Below, piece after piece: positions 14,969-23,743 of a stretch of 35,927 nucleotides of DNA. The translations under genes were made by a program, and so were the position numbers. Numbering within the stretch: position 1 is the stretch's first letter; each line of letters opens with the position of its first letter. The notes under the pieces are model-generated. The model was given only the letters and a program-made list of their open reading frames with translations. It had not been told where the DNA came from and did no database searches. This stretch comes from a virus, in the IMG/VR virus record IMGVR_UViG_3300020159_004199, positions 1 through 35,927 of that record, one strand, 5' to 3'.

Positions 14969-16897
14969 ATGTCCTTACTTTCCAACGATTTCATCGCCCA
15001 ATACGCAAACCAAACACCACCATGGGGTTTCGGTGGTCTTGGAGAAATTGTCTTTTTGCGCACTTATAGCCGTGCTATTCCTGAAGCAAATCGCAACGAA
15101 TCATTCGTTGAAACAATTAAGCGTGTAATCGATGGCGCTGTAGATGTTGGTGTCCCATACACGCAAGAAGAAGCAGAAGCTCTCTTTGACCACATGTTTA
15201 ATCTTCGCTGCTTGTTCTCCGGCCGCGCATTGTGGCAGCTTGGAACACCATTGGTTAAGAAGTTCAATGCAACGTCTTTAAACAACTGCTACTTCACCAA
15301 CATCGAAAAGGTTGAAGACTTTGAACTTGTCTTTGACTATCTGATGCTTGGAGGTGGAGTCGGGTTCTCTGTAGAGCGTTCCAAGATTCATGAACTTCCA
15401 AAAGTTAAAGCAGGCGTATCTATCACGCATGAACGCAGCAACGATGCAGACATCATTGTCCCAGACTCACGTCAAGGATGGCGTCGTCTTCTTCATAGCG
15501 TATTGAAGTCATACTTTGATACGGGTAAGTCTTTCTCATACTCCACAATTCTGGTTCGCGAATTTGGAGCACCACTCAACACGTTTGGTGGAACAGCAAG
15601 CGGACCTGGCGCGCTCATCGACGGCATTGCCGACATATGCAAAGTGATGGACAATCGTGTTGGCAAGAAGCTTCGTTCTATCGATGTTCTTGACGTCTGC
15701 AACATCATTGGAAAGATTGTTGTGTCGGGTTCTTCACGTCGCTCTGCACAGATTGCAATTGGCGACCCAGACGACGTTCTGTTCTTGCGCGCAAAGAACT
15801 GGGGCACAGGAAACGTTCCTGCATATCGAGCAAACTCAAACAACAGCATCTATGCAGACCACTTCGACGAAATACAACCAGAACTTTGGAAGGGATATGA
15901 CGGCTCAGGTGAACCATACGGGCTCGTTAATCGTCGCCTTGCGCGTAAGTTTGGACGTCTTGGCGAAGTTCGTACCGACAACTCAATCGAAGGCTTTAAC
16001 CCATGTGCAGAGATTGGTCTTGCAGATGGCGAGTCTTGCAACCTTGCAACAGTGTTTCTTCCAAACATCACGTCGCTTGAGCAGTTCCAAGAAATCAGCA
16101 TCTTGTTGTACAAGACGCAAAAAAACATCACACGCATGGAGTATCCATACGAAAAGACATCAACAATCGTTCGAAAGAATGCGCGCCTTGGTCAGTCCAT
16201 TACGGGTATTCTTCAGTCGACGCCGGAGCAAATCTCATGGCTTGATAGCGCATACAAGAATCTTCGCGACTATGACGTTGCTTACTCAAAAGAAAACGGG
16301 CTACCTGTATCAGTTCGCTTAACCACAGTGCAGCCATCTGGCACATTGTCTCTTCTTCCTGGGGTTACTCCCGGTATTCACCCTGCGTATGCGCGTTACT
16401 ACATTCGCCGCGTTCGTTTTGGTGCATCTGACCCTCTTGTTGATGCATGCCGTAAGCGTGGATACAAAGTGACTTGGGATATCGGAATCGACGGCCGCGA
16501 AGACCACACTCGCTATGTTGTTGAATTTCCATGTCAGTCGCCTGAAGGTTCAGTGCTTGCTGCCGACATGACAGCTATTGAACAGCTTGAGTGGGTTAAG
16601 AAGATGCAAACAGAGTGGGCAGACAACGCTGTTTCAGTGACTGTGTACTACCGCAAAGAAGAGTTGTCACTGATTAAGGAATGGTTGAGCTCCAACTACG
16701 ACACGGGTGTCAAGTCGGTTTCGTTCCTTCTTCATGCCGACCACAACTTCCCACTTCCTCCATACGAGGAAATCGATGAGGACACGTACAAGAAGCTGCT
16801 TGGGAAGGTTGACTTCTCTGTTCAGTTGTCTCCAGACATCTTTAAGGACGCGCTTGACCTTGACGACTGCTCTACGGGTGCCTGCCCTGTAAAATAG
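14969..16897 (+). CDS. nrdJ: Adenosylcobalamin-dependent (class II) ribonucleoside reductase
   Basis: 642 residues, monomeric class II type. It reduces ribonucleotides to deoxyribonucleotides using a B12-generated thiyl radical. Seen in the sequence: NNCYF with C107 (first redox cysteine), NPCAEI at 344-349 with C346 and E348 (active-site Cys and Glu), VSGSSRRSAQIAIGD, VQPSGTLSLLPGVTPGIHPAY, and a C-terminal thiol pair CSTGACPVK (C634, C639) that passes electrons from thioredoxin. The thioredoxin gene at 24190 is a plausible donor. No separate small subunit or activase is needed. Being B12-dependent it works with or without oxygen, provided the host has cobalamin. Codon use is host-like (CGT, CGC). 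A terminator follows. Confidence 0.93.
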   Translation: MSLLSNDFIAQYANQTPPWGFGGLGEIVFLRTYSRAIPEANRNESFVETIKRVIDGAVDVGVPYTQEEAEALFDHMFNLRCLFSGRALWQLGTPLVKKFNATSLNNCYFTNIEKVEDFELVFDYLMLGGGVGFSVERSKIHELPKVKAGVSITHERSNDADIIVPDSRQGWRRLLHSVLKSYFDTGKSFSYSTILVREFGAPLNTFGGTASGPGALIDGIADICKVMDNRVGKKLRSIDVLDVCNIIGKIVVSGSSRRSAQIAIGDPDDVLFLRAKNWGTGNVPAYRANSNNSIYADHFDEIQPELWKGYDGSGEPYGLVNRRLARKFGRLGEVRTDNSIEGFNPCAEIGLADGESCNLATVFLPNITSLEQFQEISILLYKTQKNITRMEYPYEKTSTIVRKNARLGQSITGILQSTPEQISWLDSAYKNLRDYDVAYSKENGLPVSVRLTTVQPSGTLSLLPGVTPGIHPAYARYYIRRVRFGASDPLVDACRKRGYKVTWDIGIDGREDHTRYVVEFPCQSPEGSVLAADMTAIEQLEWVKKMQTEWADNAVSVTVYYRKEELSLIKEWLSSNYDTGVKSVSFLLHADHNFPLPPYEEIDEDTYKKLLGKVDFSVQLSPDIFKDALDLDDCSTGACPVK

Positions 16898-16907
16898 GCG
16901 CAAACGC

Positions 16908-16945
16908 AAAGCCCGGAGGCATCCACCAAATGTCTCCGGGCTTTT
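16908..16945 (+). terminator. Terminator after the reductase gene
   Basis: An 11-bp stem, AAAGCCCGGAG (16908-16918) with CTCCGGGCTTT (16934-16944), followed by a short T-run. It starts 10 nt after the stop codon. Confidence 0.85.
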
Positions 16946-16948
16946 GCT

Positions 16949-17128
16949 ATGTTCAAAGACATGCGTACAACAGCAGATATTGCAGCAATAGTCACAATCA
17001 TCCTTATGGCAGCCATGATTAAGCGTAGGGACTTTGTTATCAATGCCCAGCGTCGAGCCAACGCGATGCTAATTAAATCAAATAGGCGTCTTATAAAAGA
17101 GATTGACGACGTATTGTCAGAGCGTTAG
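16949..17128 (+). CDS. Small single-pass membrane protein
   Basis: 59 residues from ATG 16949, or 55 from ATG 16961. Residues ~9-24 (ADIAAIVTIILMAAMIK) form one membrane helix, then a basic cytoplasmic tail (RRDFVINAQRRANAMLIKSNRRLIKEID). No clear ribosome site, and it begins right after the reductase terminator, so expression is uncertain. Its stop overlaps the end of the convergent RHH gene by 4 nt. Confidence 0.42.
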   Translation: MFKDMRTTADIAAIVTIILMAAMIKRRDFVINAQRRANAMLIKSNRRLIKEIDDVLSER

Positions 17129-17439
17129 CGCAAGCGCACGTTGCACTTAGTGCAGCGCTCGGACCACGGGTAAGACTGGCGAAACTCTATTGGATGAGGG
17201 CAATCAATCTCGTAAGCTGCTGCCTCGTTGCACAACCGTCTTACAAACTCAGCCAACGACACACCCTGTCTTTCGGCTGTCAGTTTCCACCGGTCGTGGT
17301 CATACTCTGTAGCACGAACAATTACCTGCTTCATTGCCGGTTCTCCCGGTGTTGAGCTCGTATTCGTCTTACGGGTTGGCTCCAAAGTCTCGGCTAGCTT
17401 TTCCATTGCCGCTTCAATATTGTCTTCTTCATTACTCAT
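17125..17439 (-). CDS. Ribbon-helix-helix (Arc/MetJ-type) regulator with Cys tail
   Basis: 104 residues from ATG 17439, which has AGGTGG upstream; GTG 17448 is possible but lies inside the ribosome site region. Residues ~35-75 (MKQVIVRATEYDHDRWKLTAERQGVSLAEFVRRLCNEAA) are a typical RHH: strand, helix, 'GVSLAEFVR' turn, helix. The tail CPHP...CTKC may bind zinc. RHH dimers bind operator DNA through the paired strands. It overlaps the upstream TerS-like gene by 8 nt, is the last gene of the replication operon and may control it. Confidence 0.75.
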   Translation of the reverse strand: MSNEEDNIEAAMEKLAETLEPTRKTNTSSTPGEPAMKQVIVRATEYDHDRWKLTAERQGVSLAEFVRRLCNEAAAYEIDCPHPIEFRQSYPWSERCTKCNVRLR

Positions 17440-18067
17440 TATTGCCACCTACATCAACTATTTCTGCTTCAACTATGTCTAGCTGACTAATGTCTTTATC
17501 TGTATCAAACAGTATGGCATTGACTGCTTCCATAGGCAGAACTCCCGAGCGACCCATAATCTCAAGCAGTTGACGGGCTTCATTTTCGGGTGACCATGTT
17601 GACAGCGCAACCGAGTCCCCTTTAGCGCCTGACAGTGTTGCACGCACAGGTGCATTTTGGGTTGCCGCAATATCAAGCTGGACATTTATGTTGTTTTGTT
17701 CCATGCCAAGAAGCTTTGCTCTTCTATCCATTATGGAAAGGACCTGCTGGATGGCCTTCATGTCGGGTTCTACGCTCATCTCAGAGCCGTCTTCTGTCGT
17801 AACGCGCCGATGCTGCGTCATGGGCCATATTGACTGCTGCAGGGCGTCCAGACGCTCCAGCTCAAGCCTGAGGACCTCTGGGTAGGCAAGGAGGGCTTCT
17901 CTGTTCATCTTCTCAAGCTGACGCCTAATAGATGCGTTAACAGAGCTTGACGTCATGTTGAAGCGTCTAGATATTTCATTAATAGCTACGCCGGCTTGTC
18001 GCATCTTAAAAATACGTAAGTCTCTTTCGGCTAAAAACTCTCTTGATAATGAGTTGTTGTTTGCCAT
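17432..18067 (-). CDS. TerS-like / HTH DNA-binding protein
   Basis: 211 residues. The N-terminal HTH (RDLRIFKMRQAGVAINEISRRFNMTSSSVNASIRRQLEKM) is followed by a long helix (ALLAYPEVLRLELERLDALQQSIWPM) and, after a variable loop, PDMKAIQQVLSIMDRRAKLLGM. This layout is typical of a family in actinophages often annotated as small terminase or terminase-like. If it is TerS it selects DNA for packaging, but its place behind the primase gene, far from the capsid gene, leaves a replication-initiator or regulatory role open. It follows the primase stop by 3 nt without a ribosome site, so translation is probably coupled. Confidence 0.6.
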   Translation of the reverse strand: MANNNSLSREFLAERDLRIFKMRQAGVAINEISRRFNMTSSSVNASIRRQLEKMNREALLAYPEVLRLELERLDALQQSIWPMTQHRRVTTEDGSEMSVEPDMKAIQQVLSIMDRRAKLLGMEQNNINVQLDIAATQNAPVRATLSGAKGDSVALSTWSPENEARQLLEIMGRSGVLPMEAVNAILFDTDKDISQLDIVEAEIVDVGGNNE

Positions 18068-18070
18068 GTA

Positions 18071-19783
18071 TTAGTCGACTTTCATGAATTCAAGGACCTC
18101 AAAGGGGAAAAGAGTTCCTCGCTTCATTTTAGTCGGCCATTCACGTATGTCACGAGCACCTCGGAAATGGCGCACCTCGTACACAAAGCCCTCAAGTGCT
18201 GTTGGGTCGGGCTGTAGGGCAATACCGAACTCTGGCCAGCGAGACCAGACAGACGAACCGAACGGGCGTAAGTCACGCGAACCAACTGAACCGAGTGGGG
18301 CGTGGTGCTCAAGCCAAAGGGCGCACCCATATACGTCACGAATTTGGTCTAAATACCTAGCCACCTCGATTGCGAGAGCTTCTGAAGTGCGGGTACCGGA
18401 GTCAATAAACGACTTATACAGAGGACCAATACAGATGAGCTCCGGGCGAATGCGGTCAATATACGACTCAAGCAGTGCTCGGTCTTTGGCGCTACAAAGG
18501 TCAAGACCATCTGGTTTTATCAACAGGTGAGCATCAACGTCATCTGCAAAACCCCTAGAAATTGCAGCGCTCATAATCTTGCTAGATGTGCGTTTAATAA
18601 TACGCTCTGGGTTTTCAAGGTCCACCGTGAGCGTACGCACACGAGGCATGCGCTGATATGTAAACGGGTGAATTCCAGCCGCGCAACAGATTGCAACCTG
18701 GCGAGCAAGCATTGTCTTGCCGACACCTTCTGCAGCAACAACAATTACTCGTTCCTGCTTTTCAAGTACACCCGGGATAACCCAATCATAGGTATCGTCA
18801 GTTTCTTCACGAAGAAAATCTTCCCACTTGACTAGTCGTCCGCCATCAACAGCGGCGCTGCCGTCCGTCGGGCTGTTTGTAAGAATCAAACTGAGGCGAG
18901 TAAAAACTTGGGCATCTGTCAATTCTTCAGTATCAAACACGTCAAGCATCTTGTCGCGAACAGTCTTTACGTAGTCACTTGCAAGGTCTGGAACAATTGC
19001 GTTACCAACGTCGTCTAATTCAAGAAGTTCGTCAATAGAAAGGCCAGCCTGCAAGTGGTCAGAGATGTCTTTGTGCTCTCCACAAACCCAGGTATTAACG
19101 TTGCATCCAGCGGCACGAAGTTTTGATGCAACATCAAGCGCGTGAAGAATGCCTGGCTTGTCGTTATCAGCGATTACTTCGACATAAGCGCCTGCAAGAT
19201 GTCGAGTGTGTTCACCGTCCCACACGCCAGCACCGCCGGTTGTAGTTGTTGCAACGATTCCTTTTTTGATAAGTGTGTCAGCGTCTTTTTCGCCTTCGAC
19301 AATCCAGATTGGCTGCCCGTCAGCAACCCCTTTAATCACTGCTGGCAGATTATAAAGAACTTTGCGGGTTCCGTCGAGGTCGTAAAGGTATGCGCCTTTT
19401 TTGTCAGGGTCCGGACGGCGTTGCCTAAATGTTTTTTTGCCATCTTCGTTTACGTAACGAAGTTTCTCAAACAGCAACACGCCGTTTTCATCTACGTACG
19501 GGTAAGCCTTAACGAGTTTGTTTTTCTTTGCGGGTGCTTTGGTTTGTGACTCGGGTGGATAGAGGTCTTTAATTTTCATGCCAAGAGCATCACAGATTTG
19601 ATTGACGTTGCATGGAGAACCAAAATGACAAGCAAGCAAGACGCGGCCGTCATCACCTTCTTTAACCGAGAGAGACGGGTTCTCGTCTCCGTTACGGCAA
19701 GGGCAGCTTGCATGCCAGTTCGCACCTGATTTTTTAACATTAGATAGCTTGCTAAGTACGACCTCTACTGGACTTTGCGTCAT
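18071..19783 (-). CDS. Bifunctional DNA primase-helicase (zinc finger, Toprim, RecA-like ATPase)
   Basis: 570 residues. An N-terminal CHC2-like zinc finger (C27, C29, C52, C58) binds template. The Toprim domain shows EGEKDAD (163-169) and ADND (205-208), the metal-binding acids of primases. A RecA/RepA-type ATPase follows, with Walker A AAEGVGKT (350-357), a TVDLENPER strand, then LICIGPLYK and a WLEHHAPL segment. The order matches phage primase-helicases that prime and unwind at the fork. The start overlaps the WhiB stop (ATGA), so both are co-translated. The ATPase is closer to the RepA/AAA_25 group than to DnaB-like T7 gp4 (inference from motifs). Confidence 0.9.
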   Translation of the reverse strand: MTQSPVEVVLSKLSNVKKSGANWHASCPCRNGDENPSLSVKEGDDGRVLLACHFGSPCNVNQICDALGMKIKDLYPPESQTKAPAKKNKLVKAYPYVDENGVLLFEKLRYVNEDGKKTFRQRRPDPDKKGAYLYDLDGTRKVLYNLPAVIKGVADGQPIWIVEGEKDADTLIKKGIVATTTTGGAGVWDGEHTRHLAGAYVEVIADNDKPGILHALDVASKLRAAGCNVNTWVCGEHKDISDHLQAGLSIDELLELDDVGNAIVPDLASDYVKTVRDKMLDVFDTEELTDAQVFTRLSLILTNSPTDGSAAVDGGRLVKWEDFLREETDDTYDWVIPGVLEKQERVIVVAAEGVGKTMLARQVAICCAAGIHPFTYQRMPRVRTLTVDLENPERIIKRTSSKIMSAAISRGFADDVDAHLLIKPDGLDLCSAKDRALLESYIDRIRPELICIGPLYKSFIDSGTRTSEALAIEVARYLDQIRDVYGCALWLEHHAPLGSVGSRDLRPFGSSVWSRWPEFGIALQPDPTALEGFVYEVRHFRGARDIREWPTKMKRGTLFPFEVLEFMKVD

Positions 19784-20076
19784 CGTCGTGCCTTGTTTGT
19801 AGCCGGGTCAAAATACCCAGGCTGTTTTAACGTGATTCCTCGTTCTTTGCGCAAGGCAACTCGACGTTTCTCGGTTAAGCCTCCCCATATCCCGAACATT
19901 TCGTGATGTATGCCATATTCTGCACATTTGTTCTGTACCAAACATGAATGACAAGTAGATATGGCTTTTCGCATATCCCTAGTTATGCCTCGCGTCCTCG
20001 AATCCGGGAAGAAAAATGCTGTTGGCATGCTTGAACATGCGCCCTCTTTTGGCGGACTTAAAATTTCGTTGTCCAT
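19780..20076 (-). CDS. WhiB-family iron-sulfur regulator (first copy)
   Basis: 98 residues from ATG 20076, fixed by AGGAGG 5-6 nt upstream. Wbl features: ACSSMPTAFFFPDSR with the first Cys, CHSCLVQNKC supplying the other three [4Fe-4S] ligands (C-x2-C-x5-C), then the GIWGGLTEKRR turn and basic helix. Wbl proteins bind the housekeeping sigma factor and redirect transcription, and are practically confined to Actinobacteria and their phages. It is cotranscribed with the primase, suggesting early-middle gene control. Confidence 0.93.
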   Translation of the reverse strand: MDNEILSPPKEGACSSMPTAFFFPDSRTRGITRDMRKAISTCHSCLVQNKCAEYGIHHEMFGIWGGLTEKRRVALRKERGITLKQPGYFDPATNKARR

Positions 20077-20110
20077 GTTCCTCCTGATTAACAAGTGGAA
20101 GGATAGACGA

Positions 20111-20605
20111 CTAAAAGCGTCTCGTCAACACCTGCCACGCATACTTTAAACGCACGGTCAGTGATGGTTTTTTGTCAGCAATAGTTGCGATGATTATTTG
20201 ATTCCATTCAGCCGACACTTTGTATATCTGGTGAACCATCATGTCCCAATATGGAGAATTGCGAGCCTTTAGCCACGCTTGCTCGTCGAATATTCCATGG
20301 TCTTCGAAGAGAATAGTTTCAACGTCTGTTTTGCTACCAATTATCTCAAGAGACCAACCGGTTTGTGCTTCTATTGCACACATCATCGAATACATGCCGC
20401 TTTGGCCATATGATTCATGCACAAATGCACTAATTTCATTCATCATGTCGAAAACAGTGCTTGAATGCCCGGGTATCTGAGTAATCAATGGTTTGGCGGC
20501 AAGCATTTGCTCTAATAGGGTTTCTTCGCAGTTTTCAATTAAGAAATCATCATCTTCATCAACAAAATCGTCGTCACCGTCAAATGGAAATGAATCGCCG
20601 CTCAT
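20111..20605 (-). CDS. Hypothetical protein with acidic N-terminus
   Basis: 164 residues from ATG 20605, which shares one base with the stop of the DUF932 gene (TGATG), so re-initiation is likely. The N-terminus is highly acidic (DGDDDFVDEDDDF). The rest is mixed helix/strand (FDMMNEISAFVHESYGQSGMYSMMCAIEAQTGWSLEII) without a known motif. It belongs to the DUF932-WhiB-primase operon. Confidence 0.62.
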   Translation of the reverse strand: MSGDSFPFDGDDDFVDEDDDFLIENCEETLLEQMLAAKPLITQIPGHSSTVFDMMNEISAFVHESYGQSGMYSMMCAIEAQTGWSLEIIGSKTDVETILFEDHGIFDEQAWLKARNSPYWDMMVHQIYKVSAEWNQIIIATIADKKPSLTVRLKYAWQVLTRRF

Positions 20606-21630
20606 CACCTCAACGATAGCACAAGCCCGTAGGCCTGCAGCTTCGTGCGCGTTGCGTGTGATGTGTCGTCCATGCTTGCTATAGCTCGCTCTTGTGGCGT
20701 TGATTCACGATAGTGGTCTAGATATTCACCGATTGCATTAACTAGAGCCCATCCATTGTGCCCGAATTTTGCAGCATTTTTTTCATTCATATAAATAGAC
20801 CTAATCACATCAATCACTCCTTCGCGACGATGACGCTGACGTTCTGTTTCGGTTGCGCGTTCTGGGTAAAGAGTGCCGAGAACTTTTTCAATACGACCTG
20901 TAGAGGGAGACGTGTTGATGCGCAACAAAGCTTCAGCTTGTTTAGTAAAAGCTTCTGACCATGCGGTAGACAAATTCAAAACCGTACGGGCGTCATCCAT
21001 TGCAAGGTCAACGTTGCGGGTGTGTCGTGCTGTAAATACACGTTGGGCTTGTTGAAGCCCTAGCACAACAGTGTTATTGCACACGGCGCGAATATCTGTG
21101 TTTGCATAACGAATTGGCCAAACACCATCATGTCCTGTCGATACGACTAGGTAGCGACCGATTTTGTCATTCACCCCGGCGGGGTCAATCACTATTGCTC
21201 CAAGGTCAATTGTCGAGAAAAACCGGGCTCCGTTTCTCAGCACCCCACATGTGTCGATTATGGCGTCACCATTGGATGCCCCAACAACCGCTACGGCGCG
21301 CTCAAGCACTTCACGGTTTTGTCGTACTTCGTATCTTGTGCCGACCGTTGCGAGCGGAGAAAAGGTTCCGTCTATATCCATCCGAACAGTTGCTCGCGAA
21401 TCAGTGATAATTACAGGAGTGCCGTCTGTATTTCTAATCAATACACCACTGTCGTCGACTGCGGCAACCTTTGTAAGGACTACGTCGTAATCGGCGTATG
21501 CCGCTTCTAGCATCGCGTCAACGTTCTGAAGCTCCCTTACGGACGTACCGAGTCGGTGCCAGGGGACAGCATGTCCTGCGTAAGCAAATCGGGTTCTTCC
21601 GTCACTAGTTGAATCAAGGTCATGTGCCAT
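20605..21630 (-). CDS. DUF932 phage/plasmid-type protein
   Basis: 341 residues. The opening (MAHDLDSTSDGRTRFAYAGHAVPWHRLGT) and internal blocks (VDAMLEAAYADYDVVL; GTRYEVRQNREVLERAV; YLVVSTGHDGVWPIRYANTDIRAVCNNTV) match the DUF932 family (TIGR03299-like), widespread in phages and plasmids. Molecular function is unknown; neighbours are usually replication or recombination genes, as here. GAGGAA precedes ATG 21630. It is the first gene of the minus-strand replication operon, divergent from the gene at 21711. Confidence 0.88.
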   Translation of the reverse strand: MAHDLDSTSDGRTRFAYAGHAVPWHRLGTSVRELQNVDAMLEAAYADYDVVLTKVAAVDDSGVLIRNTDGTPVIITDSRATVRMDIDGTFSPLATVGTRYEVRQNREVLERAVAVVGASNGDAIIDTCGVLRNGARFFSTIDLGAIVIDPAGVNDKIGRYLVVSTGHDGVWPIRYANTDIRAVCNNTVVLGLQQAQRVFTARHTRNVDLAMDDARTVLNLSTAWSEAFTKQAEALLRINTSPSTGRIEKVLGTLYPERATETERQRHRREGVIDVIRSIYMNEKNAAKFGHNGWALVNAIGEYLDHYRESTPQERAIASMDDTSHATRTKLQAYGLVLSLR

Positions 21631-21645
21631 ATCTTTACTTCCTCA

Positions 21646-21659
21646 CTGGATTTATCCAG
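21646..21659. promoter_or_regulatory. Palindrome in the divergent control region
   Basis: CTGGATTTATCCAG: two perfect 6-bp arms around a 2-bp centre, placed between the DUF932 ribosome site and a possible minus-strand TACAAT -10, and ~17 bp from the plus-strand -35. It is a candidate operator for a dimeric regulator such as the RHH or HTH proteins of the window. Confidence 0.5.
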
Positions 21660-21675
21660 ATTGTAGCCGATGTCG

Positions 21676-21704
21676 TTGCCTTTTCGTAGAGACTGCGTTA
21701 TGTT
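21676..21704 (+). promoter_or_regulatory. Leaderless promoter
   Basis: -35 TTGCCT (21676-21681), 17-bp spacer, -10 TATGTT (21699-21704), 6 nt to ATG 21711, where transcription should begin. Confidence 0.62.
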
Positions 21705-21710
21705 GTGGCT

Positions 21711-22661
21711 ATGAGTAAAAACAACCTTCCAAACCTTTCATTTAATGAGCTCTGCTCCCATATTGGGGAAGATGCTGAGTTGATTAAAAAGCTGACAAAA
21801 AAATTCATTGAGGACCTTGATGCGGCTGACCGCTGGGATTCTGTTCCTCCGGGTACTCGCGACAAAATGTTTGAGCTTGTCGGAGTCATGGAGAACGATG
21901 AAATCATCCATAAGGAGATGGTCGAGTTTATGGGCATCTTCTCCAAGCTTGTTATGCATGTAATGAGCGAAGATGACGACTCTGAGCCAATGTCTTCAAT
22001 GGCAGAGGGGCTTGAAGAACAGCCACATGATGTACGGGCTCTAGTTAACGCGGCCACGATGTTTACTGAGTCTGCAGAGGGAGTAAAGGTGGAGATGTGT
22101 TCAATTAATGGAGGTCCAACAGAGTTGCCTGGGACGCTTGTGTACATGGTTCCCGTAGAGAATGGACCAGAAGGATTTGACCCAGAGCTGTTTGACTCTA
22201 GGAACTATCACATGTATGTCTTGCAGCTTGAACTCCCGCCAGGAGATGGGCCATTTCTTGTCATTAGGGATGCTTTAAACGAAGCCTTTGAGAAGTACGG
22301 AACACCAGCAGTGCTGTCGTTTGTATGTGACACCTACATGCGTGAGTTCGACTCTGTTGAAGAGGCTACGGGTGAGTCTGGACGACGTGAAATCCTGGAC
22401 ATGGAACGTGAGTTCTTTTCGCCTACCGGTCAAGTAGAGCAGGCTATTGCTGCAATTGTGATGACAAAAAATACTCCAGTCATTACAACTGTCTCAAAGT
22501 ACCGCTACGACGACAAAGGACAGCCCGAGTTCATCGTTGGTGGGTCGTCCTATGCGGTTAATCCCACTTTGGAAATTCTTCAGGACCCCAGTCATAGGGG
22601 GGTTATTTGTTCTCTTTTTGATATATATCTCAGCCTTGGAGATGAAATTTCGGACTGGTAA
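21711..22661 (+). CDS. Hypothetical protein, 316 aa
   Basis: The ATG at 21711 is preferred over GTG 21705 because it coincides with the predicted transcript start (leaderless) and no ribosome site exists. The first ~90 residues are helical and charged (SFNELCSHIGEDAELIKKLTKKFIEDLDAADRW). The later part has alternating strands (FLVIRDALNEAFEKYGTPAVLSFVCDTYMREF; IAAIVMTKNTPVITTVSKYRYDDKGQPEF). No catalytic motif recognised. It is probably an early protein, since it is divergent from the replication operon. Confidence 0.7.
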   Translation: MSKNNLPNLSFNELCSHIGEDAELIKKLTKKFIEDLDAADRWDSVPPGTRDKMFELVGVMENDEIIHKEMVEFMGIFSKLVMHVMSEDDDSEPMSSMAEGLEEQPHDVRALVNAATMFTESAEGVKVEMCSINGGPTELPGTLVYMVPVENGPEGFDPELFDSRNYHMYVLQLELPPGDGPFLVIRDALNEAFEKYGTPAVLSFVCDTYMREFDSVEEATGESGRREILDMEREFFSPTGQVEQAIAAIVMTKNTPVITTVSKYRYDDKGQPEFIVGGSSYAVNPTLEILQDPSHRGVICSLFDIYLSLGDEISDW

Positions 22662-22714
22662 CCCAGTGTTTTCTTGCGTTTTCGTTCTGTGAAGAAAAAA
22701 TTCTAGAATGGGGG

Positions 22715-22743
22715 TTGCAAGTCGACCGAGACTGCTGTTTAAT
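22715..22743 (+). promoter_or_regulatory. Leaderless promoter of the ParB-like gene
   Basis: -35 TTGCAA (22715-22720), 17-bp spacer, -10 TTTAAT (22738-22743), 7 nt to ATG 22751. The apparent upstream TTG start in this frame is simply the -35 box. Confidence 0.6.
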
Positions 22744-22750
22744 AACATTT

Positions 22751-23644
22751 ATGGATATCAAACATAAATCACTGACCAGGATGTTTGCTAGCTCGTCCGA
22801 GCCAACAGTAAACATCATCACCATCACTCCAGAAATGGCATCAGCCCTTCTTGAGCTAAACACACTCAACCGCCCACTCAGCCGAGGACGTGTGCGTATG
22901 TACGCAGACCAAATGAAGCGTGGACAATGGAAAATCAACGGAGAGTCAATCAAGACATCCTGCAACCCATTAACCGGGGATGTTCGTCTTCTTGACGGCC
23001 AACACCGCCTTGTCGCCTGCGTTGAGTCTGGCGTTTCTTTCAAGACGCTTGCAGTGTCCGACCTTGACGAGTCAGTCTTTTCTGTAATCGACCGAGGCAA
23101 GGCTCGTGGAAACCACGACGTCTTGGCAATTGCCGGTATCAAGAACGGCTCTCACATTGCTCCAGCAGTGAAGTACTTCATTTGCCTTGAAGCTGGACTC
23201 AATCCACGCAACAAGGATGCAATCATGCTTATTAGTGCAGAAGACGTGCTTGATTACGTACGTCGTCACGACGACCACGTCGAGTGGGCTTATCAGCATG
23301 GACGCCGTATTGATTCAGCAATTGGCGGCATTCGTACCGCATGGATTATCTTCTCCGGAATCGTTGCTATGGAGCGTGGCGAACGCGACAGTGTCGATGC
23401 ATTCCTGCAGCCAATGGTTTCTGGCGAAAACCTTGTCAACGGCGACCCACGTCTTGCTCTTCGCAACTGGGTTATCCGCAACGGCAACACACGTAGCGGC
23501 GCTGTGACAATCGAAAACGTTGCAACATACATTCGTGCATATAACCAATGGGTGGCTGGCGATTCATTGAAGGTTGTGCGTCCATGGACGTCAAACAGTG
23601 ACTGGCCAAAAATCAACACAACCGACTACGGTCCAACTTTCTAG
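22751..23644 (+). CDS. ParB/Srx-like nuclease-domain protein
   Basis: 297 residues. The ParB-like core is clear: LNRPLSRGRVRMYADQMKRG, QWKINGESIKTS, then GDVRLLDGQHRLVACVESG with the conserved DGQHRL, and DLDESVFSVIDRGKAR. In phages this domain type occurs in stand-alone proteins of uncertain role (DNA binding or nicking, CTP-type switches in true ParB). The C-terminal ~180 residues are helical. The leaderless start and strong terminator make it a one-gene transcript. Host-like codon use suggests good expression. Confidence 0.85.
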   Translation: MDIKHKSLTRMFASSSEPTVNIITITPEMASALLELNTLNRPLSRGRVRMYADQMKRGQWKINGESIKTSCNPLTGDVRLLDGQHRLVACVESGVSFKTLAVSDLDESVFSVIDRGKARGNHDVLAIAGIKNGSHIAPAVKYFICLEAGLNPRNKDAIMLISAEDVLDYVRRHDDHVEWAYQHGRRIDSAIGGIRTAWIIFSGIVAMERGERDSVDAFLQPMVSGENLVNGDPRLALRNWVIRNGNTRSGAVTIENVATYIRAYNQWVAGDSLKVVRPWTSNSDWPKINTTDYGPTF

Positions 23645-23667
23645 TACCCCCAAACCCACTAGAACAG

Positions 23668-23698
23668 AAACCCGGTCCTTCATTGGGCCGGGTTTTTT
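23668..23698 (+). terminator. Terminator after the ParB-like gene
   Basis: Stem AAACCCGGTCC with GGGCCGGGTTT around TTCATT-type loop, followed by six Ts. A strong intrinsic terminator 24 nt after the stop. Confidence 0.9.
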
Positions 23699-23708
23699 GT
23701 TTGTCCGG

Positions 23709-23736
23709 TTGTTTTTTCATACTTATTCCCTACACT
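23709..23736 (+). promoter_or_regulatory. Leaderless promoter
   Basis: TTGTTT (23709-23714), 16-bp spacer, TACACT (23731-23736), 7 nt to ATG 23744. Confidence 0.5.
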
Positions 23737-23743
23737 GTGCAGC

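Noticed and set aside
22715-22750. TTG 22715 as start of the ParB-like protein
   Set aside because: Again the -35 hexamer; ATG 22751 follows the -10 by 7 nt and begins the conserved sequence.
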